Part shown: piece after piece, positions 61,147 through 64,000 of the stretch
Layout: every line of letters begins with the position of its first letter
How positions within the stretch are numbered: position 1 is the first letter of the stretch
Source: SCTM01 sp965279655
Lineage (GTDB): Bacteria; Pseudomonadota; Alphaproteobacteria; Rhodospirillales; Rhodospirillaceae
Direction of reading: 5' to 3'
DNA length: 64,000 nt
NCBI GenBank assembly: GCA_965279655.1
Contig: OZ257255.1
Location: forward strand, 2,728,001 to 2,792,000
Program-made: the position numbers and the translations under genes
The notes under the pieces: model-generated
The model's input: only the letters and a program-made list of their open reading frames with translations
Told to the model about the DNA's origin: nothing
The model's database searches: none

Positions 61147-61161
61147 TTAAGAGAAAATTAA
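61147..61161. promoter_or_regulatory. CtrA-type box between flagellin 1 and the GT gene
   Basis: Perfect TTAA-GAGAAAA-TTAA followed by CC, in the 243-bp divergent region. It could serve either direction; 135 bp from flagellin 1 and 95 bp from the glycosyltransferase. Confidence 0.6.
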
Positions 61162-61255
61162 CCTCGTTTTATCAGTACGTTAGAAGATTGGCGCTTTAGT
61201 GGGCCCCTGCGCCCACCCACCCAACGGCGTTTCGAGTCGAAAGGATTTAGGCGGT

Positions 61256-62155
61256 ATGGACGAGGGCTACCTGGCCATTGCCCTGGACGACCGCCGGTAT
61301 TTTGACCTGGCGGTGAACCTCGCCCTGTCTTTGCACCGGTGTGAAACCCGCCCGGTCAGCGTCATCGTCGATCCTGCGCTCCAACCGACCGCGGCCGAAG
61401 CCGCCCTCTTCCACCGCGTCATCCCGGCCGCCCCCGATCCGGTCTTGCGGGGCGCCATGAACAAGGCGCGCCTGCTCGATCTGACCCCTTATGACCGCAC
61501 GCTGTATGTCGATGCGGATTGTTTGCTGTTCAGCCCGCGCATCGAATTGTTCTGGCACCGCTACCGCGGCCAACCTTTTGTGGTCGAAGGCCACCGACAA
61601 AGCACCGGGCCGGCGTTCGCCTGCTCCCTCGGCGAGAAAGATGCCGCGGTGCTCTGCCGCGACTACGGCCTGCCGTACCTCACCGTATTCAACGCAGGCG
61701 TGATGTACTTCGAGCGCGGCGAAAAAGCCCAAGCCGTCTTCGACAAGGTGAAGGCGCTGCATGCGGGACCGGACCGGGACCGCGTGAGCTACACCTACAA
61801 ACACGCCGGCGAGTATGCCGATGAGCCGTACTTCGCCGTGGCGCTGGCGAGCCTGGGCATTCCGCCCGCAGAGCCGCCGATCACTGCGCGTTTGCAAGTG
61901 ACGACGCCGAATGTGATCGAGGCGGCGATGGATCTCGATACCGGCGATCTGCGCCTGGTGAAGCAGCCCTCCGGCGGCACCCCGCAGCTCTGGTCGGGCG
62001 TGCTGTGCCATTTCTGCGGCCTCGCGCCGATGGAAACCTACTTCGACCTTGCCGATCGGCTGCGCACCGAGGCCGGATTCCCGAAAATGGACCGGACGCA
62101 ATTTCGCCCCGTGGTGCTCACCGCGACCCAACACCGCGAAGGCCACGCAGGGTAG
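61256..62155 (+). CDS. GT8-like glycosyltransferase
   Basis: 299 residues from ATG 61256. A GT-A fold is suggested by the start YLAIALDDRRYFDLAVNLAL, the DxD-type motif RTLYVDADCLLF (about residue 85) and TVFNAGVMYFERGEKAQAVF. This resembles glycosyltransferase family 8-like enzymes, metal-dependent sugar transferases. Divergent from the flagellin array and upstream of a TPR-OGT gene, so a flagellar glycan role is inferred. Sugar and acceptor unknown. Confidence 0.75.
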   Translation: MDEGYLAIALDDRRYFDLAVNLALSLHRCETRPVSVIVDPALQPTAAEAALFHRVIPAAPDPVLRGAMNKARLLDLTPYDRTLYVDADCLLFSPRIELFWHRYRGQPFVVEGHRQSTGPAFACSLGEKDAAVLCRDYGLPYLTVFNAGVMYFERGEKAQAVFDKVKALHAGPDRDRVSYTYKHAGEYADEPYFAVALASLGIPPAEPPITARLQVTTPNVIEAAMDLDTGDLRLVKQPSGGTPQLWSGVLCHFCGLAPMETYFDLADRLRTEAGFPKMDRTQFRPVVLTATQHREGHAG

Positions 62156-62167
62156 ACTGACCGCACC

Positions 62168-63061
62168 ATGCCCGCTTTCCTCGCCACCAGCCTCGCGCCC
62201 GGACGCGACATTGCGCGCCAGCGCACCGCGGTCGCTTCCTGGCGGGACGCGGGCTTCACCGTGCTGTCGGTGAATGCCCCCGCCGAGGTCCCAGAACTCA
62301 CGCGCGATCATCCCGACGTGAAGGTCATTGCCGCAGCGGCCACCGGGGAGAAGGTGGCCGGCAAGCCGGTTCCCTATATCCGCGACCTCATGAGGGCCCT
62401 GCGCAGCGCTTGTGCCGACTCCGGCGCGTCACTGTCGGATTGCACCGTCGGCATCATCAACGACGATATCCACCTCCGGATCAGCCCCACGCAAATGCGC
62501 GACATGCAGCGCGCCGCGCGAGGCAGCGTGATCCTCGGCGCGCGCGTCGACGTCGCGACCGACGACGACATCGGGCGGTTCAAGGCCACCGGCGAGGAGA
62601 CCTATTCCGTCGGCTACGACTACTTCCTCATGTCGGGCGAGGTATTGGATGACTTCGCGGATGGTCCGTTCTGCCTGGGCATGCCGTTCTGGGACTACTG
62701 GCTGCCGTTGATGGCCTTGCTGAAAGGCCGGCCGCTGAAGGCACTGACGTCACCCGTCGCGCTGCATGTCGCCCACGAAACGCGGTGGGACGACACCATC
62801 TATTTCTACTTCCACGCACTCATCGCCTCCGTCATGGAAGCGAGCACGGCCTCGCGCGGGCGCGGACCGACACCGGAAGCGCGGCAGTTCGATCTCCTGC
62901 TCGACATCCTGGGCCACGTCTACGCCGATGTGTTCGAACGCGGCACGCGCGAGGGCGCCGCGCAAGCCGGCGCCGTGGAAGCGCTCGCCGCGTTCTATGA
63001 CCGTTTTCAGGAAGTTGCCGTGCATCACATCAAGGCGAATGCGACGCCCTTCACCGTATGA
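62168..63061 (+). CDS. Unknown protein, possibly GT-A-like
   Basis: 297 residues, soluble. Noticeable features are VGIINDDIHLRISPTQMRDM (paired aspartates), GARVDVATDDDIGRF, YDYFLMSGEVLDDF and LGMPFWDYWLPLMALL. The paired acidic motif followed by an aromatic-rich segment recalls GT-A sugar transferases, but I cannot assign a family. It is 12 bp after the GT8-like gene and overlaps the next gene by ATGA, so the three are one operon. Confidence 0.6.
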   Translation: MPAFLATSLAPGRDIARQRTAVASWRDAGFTVLSVNAPAEVPELTRDHPDVKVIAAAATGEKVAGKPVPYIRDLMRALRSACADSGASLSDCTVGIINDDIHLRISPTQMRDMQRAARGSVILGARVDVATDDDIGRFKATGEETYSVGYDYFLMSGEVLDDFADGPFCLGMPFWDYWLPLMALLKGRPLKALTSPVALHVAHETRWDDTIYFYFHALIASVMEASTASRGRGPTPEARQFDLLLDILGHVYADVFERGTREGAAQAGAVEALAAFYDRFQEVAVHHIKANATPFTV

Positions 63062-64000
63062 GCGATAGCGCCGCCCTCACCCGTCGCGCCCGCGAGGCCC
63101 ACAGCAAAGGTGACCTCGCCACCGCGGCGGAAGACTACCAACAGGCCATCGCGCTCGATCCGCGCAACATCGAAGCCCTGCACCTTCTCGGCGTGCTCGC
63201 CCATCAAGTCGGCGACAATGAGAGCGCGGAGCAGCTCATCGAGCGCGCGATTGCGATCGATCCGCGCTTCGTCGATGCGCTGAGCAATCTCGGCACCGTG
63301 TTCCAGGCGCAGGGCAAGAATGACCAGGCCGCGGACGTCTTGTGGCGGGCCGCGACGCTGGCGCCGCAGTCGCCGGCGATCCAGTTCAATCTCGGCAATG
63401 CGCTCTCCGCCACACAAGATTTCACGGGTGCGTTGCGGGCCTACGACGCCGCCATCACGTTGCAGCCGCAAGCGCCGGCGGCCCACTCAAATCGCGGCAT
63501 CGTGCTGCGGGACTTGGAGGAGGTCGAAGGCGCGATGGCGGCATTCGCCACGGCCGTCGCGCAGGATCCCGAGTTCGTCGAAGCCCGCTATAACCTCGCC
63601 AACTGCTATCGCGATCTCGGCAGCTTGTCGGACGCCGAGGCCGAGTTGCGCGAAGTTCTGCGACGGCGCGAGGCCTACGCCAAAGCGCATAATGCGCTCG
63701 GCAATGTCCTCAGCGACCAAGGCCGCGCGCTGGAAGCAACGAGCGCATTCGAGGCCGCGGTAAAGGCCGACCCCGACAACATGGCCGCAGCCAGCAATTG
63801 GCTGAGCGCGCTTCAGTACATGCCGAGCATCAACGAGACGCACCTGGCCGCCGCGCATCGGGATTGGCATACGCTGCACACGGCCGGGACGCCGCCGCGC
63901 ACGACACATGCGAATTCCCGCGATCCGGAACGGCCCTTGGTGGTGGGGTTCGTCTCGCCCGACCTTGGCCGCCACCCCGCCGGGATCATGTCGGTGCGGA
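63058..64000 (+). CDS. TPR-OGT protein, 3' end outside window
   Basis: Starts at ATG 63058 (MSDSAALTRRAREAHSKGDL), overlapping the previous stop by 4 bp. About eight TPRs (LDPRNIEALHLLGVLAHQVG) are followed by RPLVVGFVSPDLGRHPAGIM, the first strand of a GT41/OGT domain. The frame is open to the end of the window, so no stop is seen. It is the third OGT-type protein next to the flagellin array. Confidence 0.85.
   Translation, partial: MSDSAALTRRAREAHSKGDLATAAEDYQQAIALDPRNIEALHLLGVLAHQVGDNESAEQLIERAIAIDPRFVDALSNLGTVFQAQGKNDQAADVLWRAATLAPQSPAIQFNLGNALSATQDFTGALRAYDAAITLQPQAPAAHSNRGIVLRDLEEVEGAMAAFATAVAQDPEFVEARYNLANCYRDLGSLSDAEAELREVLRRREAYAKAHNALGNVLSDQGRALEATSAFEAAVKADPDNMAAASNWLSALQYMPSINETHLAAAHRDWHTLHTAGTPPRTTHANSRDPERPLVVGFVSPDLGRHPAGIMSVR

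Overview
The window is GC-rich alphaproteobacterial chromosome dominated by polar-flagellum genes. The lineage call rests on FliX, FlaF, FlbT, DUF6468, MotE, DUF4169, the cell-cycle kinase CckA, a phasin and a single-cysteine DksA. The flagellins have an LATGLKVNxALDDA...FFxARNLNSRA N-terminus, which I associate with Rhodospirillales-like or Micropepsis-like bacteria. No tRNA, rRNA, CRISPR array, IS element or prophage was seen.

Layout. 1-3.8 kb: end of a cupin gene, a DUF4169 gene and a split MacA/MacB-type efflux operon. 3.9-6.7 kb: MoxR ATPase with a CoxE-like VWA protein, then a phasin. 6.9-13.7 kb: alaS and recA, separated by a phytase/esterase-like autotransporter. 13.9-20.9 kb (minus): flgB-flgC-fliE-fliQ-fliR-flhB-cckA plus a surface-carbohydrate gene; cckA carries an apparent frameshift. 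21.1-24.7 kb (plus): FlhB-C-domain-like gene, unknown gene, fliO, fliP, TPR-glycosyltransferase. 24.7-25.8 kb: an exported-looking MDR dehydrogenase. 25.9-34.0 kb (minus): fliL-fliM-DUF6468-motE, then a tightly overlapped module of a MotB-like protein lacking the proton-binding Asp, a MotB-like protein that has it, and a 1111-residue periplasmic AMIN-like/TPR protein; no motA is present. 34.7-38.5 kb (plus): flgF-flgG-flgA-flgH, with a FlgA holding three tandem SAF domains. 38.8 kb: a second FlaF-family gene. 39.3-40.8 kb: small unknown genes, dksA, fliX. 41.1-47.2 kb (plus): flgI-flgJ-flgN-flgK-flgL. 47.2-50 kb: MOSC, MipA/OmpV, methyltransferase. 50-61 kb (minus): five tandem flagellin genes, flbT, flaF and two TPR-OGT glycosyltransferases. 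61.3-64 kb (plus): GT8-like glycosyltransferase, an unknown protein, and a third TPR-OGT protein cut by the window end.

Regulatory DNA ties this together in a Caulobacter-like way. TTAA-N7-TTAA boxes (CtrA type) lie before flgB and before the first flagellin, with weaker ones before the MotB module and another flagellin. Two identical 13-bp elements, GGCAAGAATTGCC (FlbD/ftr type), lie before flgI/fliX and between flgB and its divergent operon, with a degenerate copy before flgF. Good sigma-54 promoters sit before flgF and flgI at almost the same distance from their ftr-like element. Because cckA is inside the flgB operon, the CtrA kinase would be co-transcribed with CtrA-type target genes.

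The most interesting candidates are the stator-accessory module with its degenerate MotB and giant periplasmic partner, the flagellin-glycosylation island, the triple-SAF FlgA, the two FlaF paralogues and the interrupted cckA.
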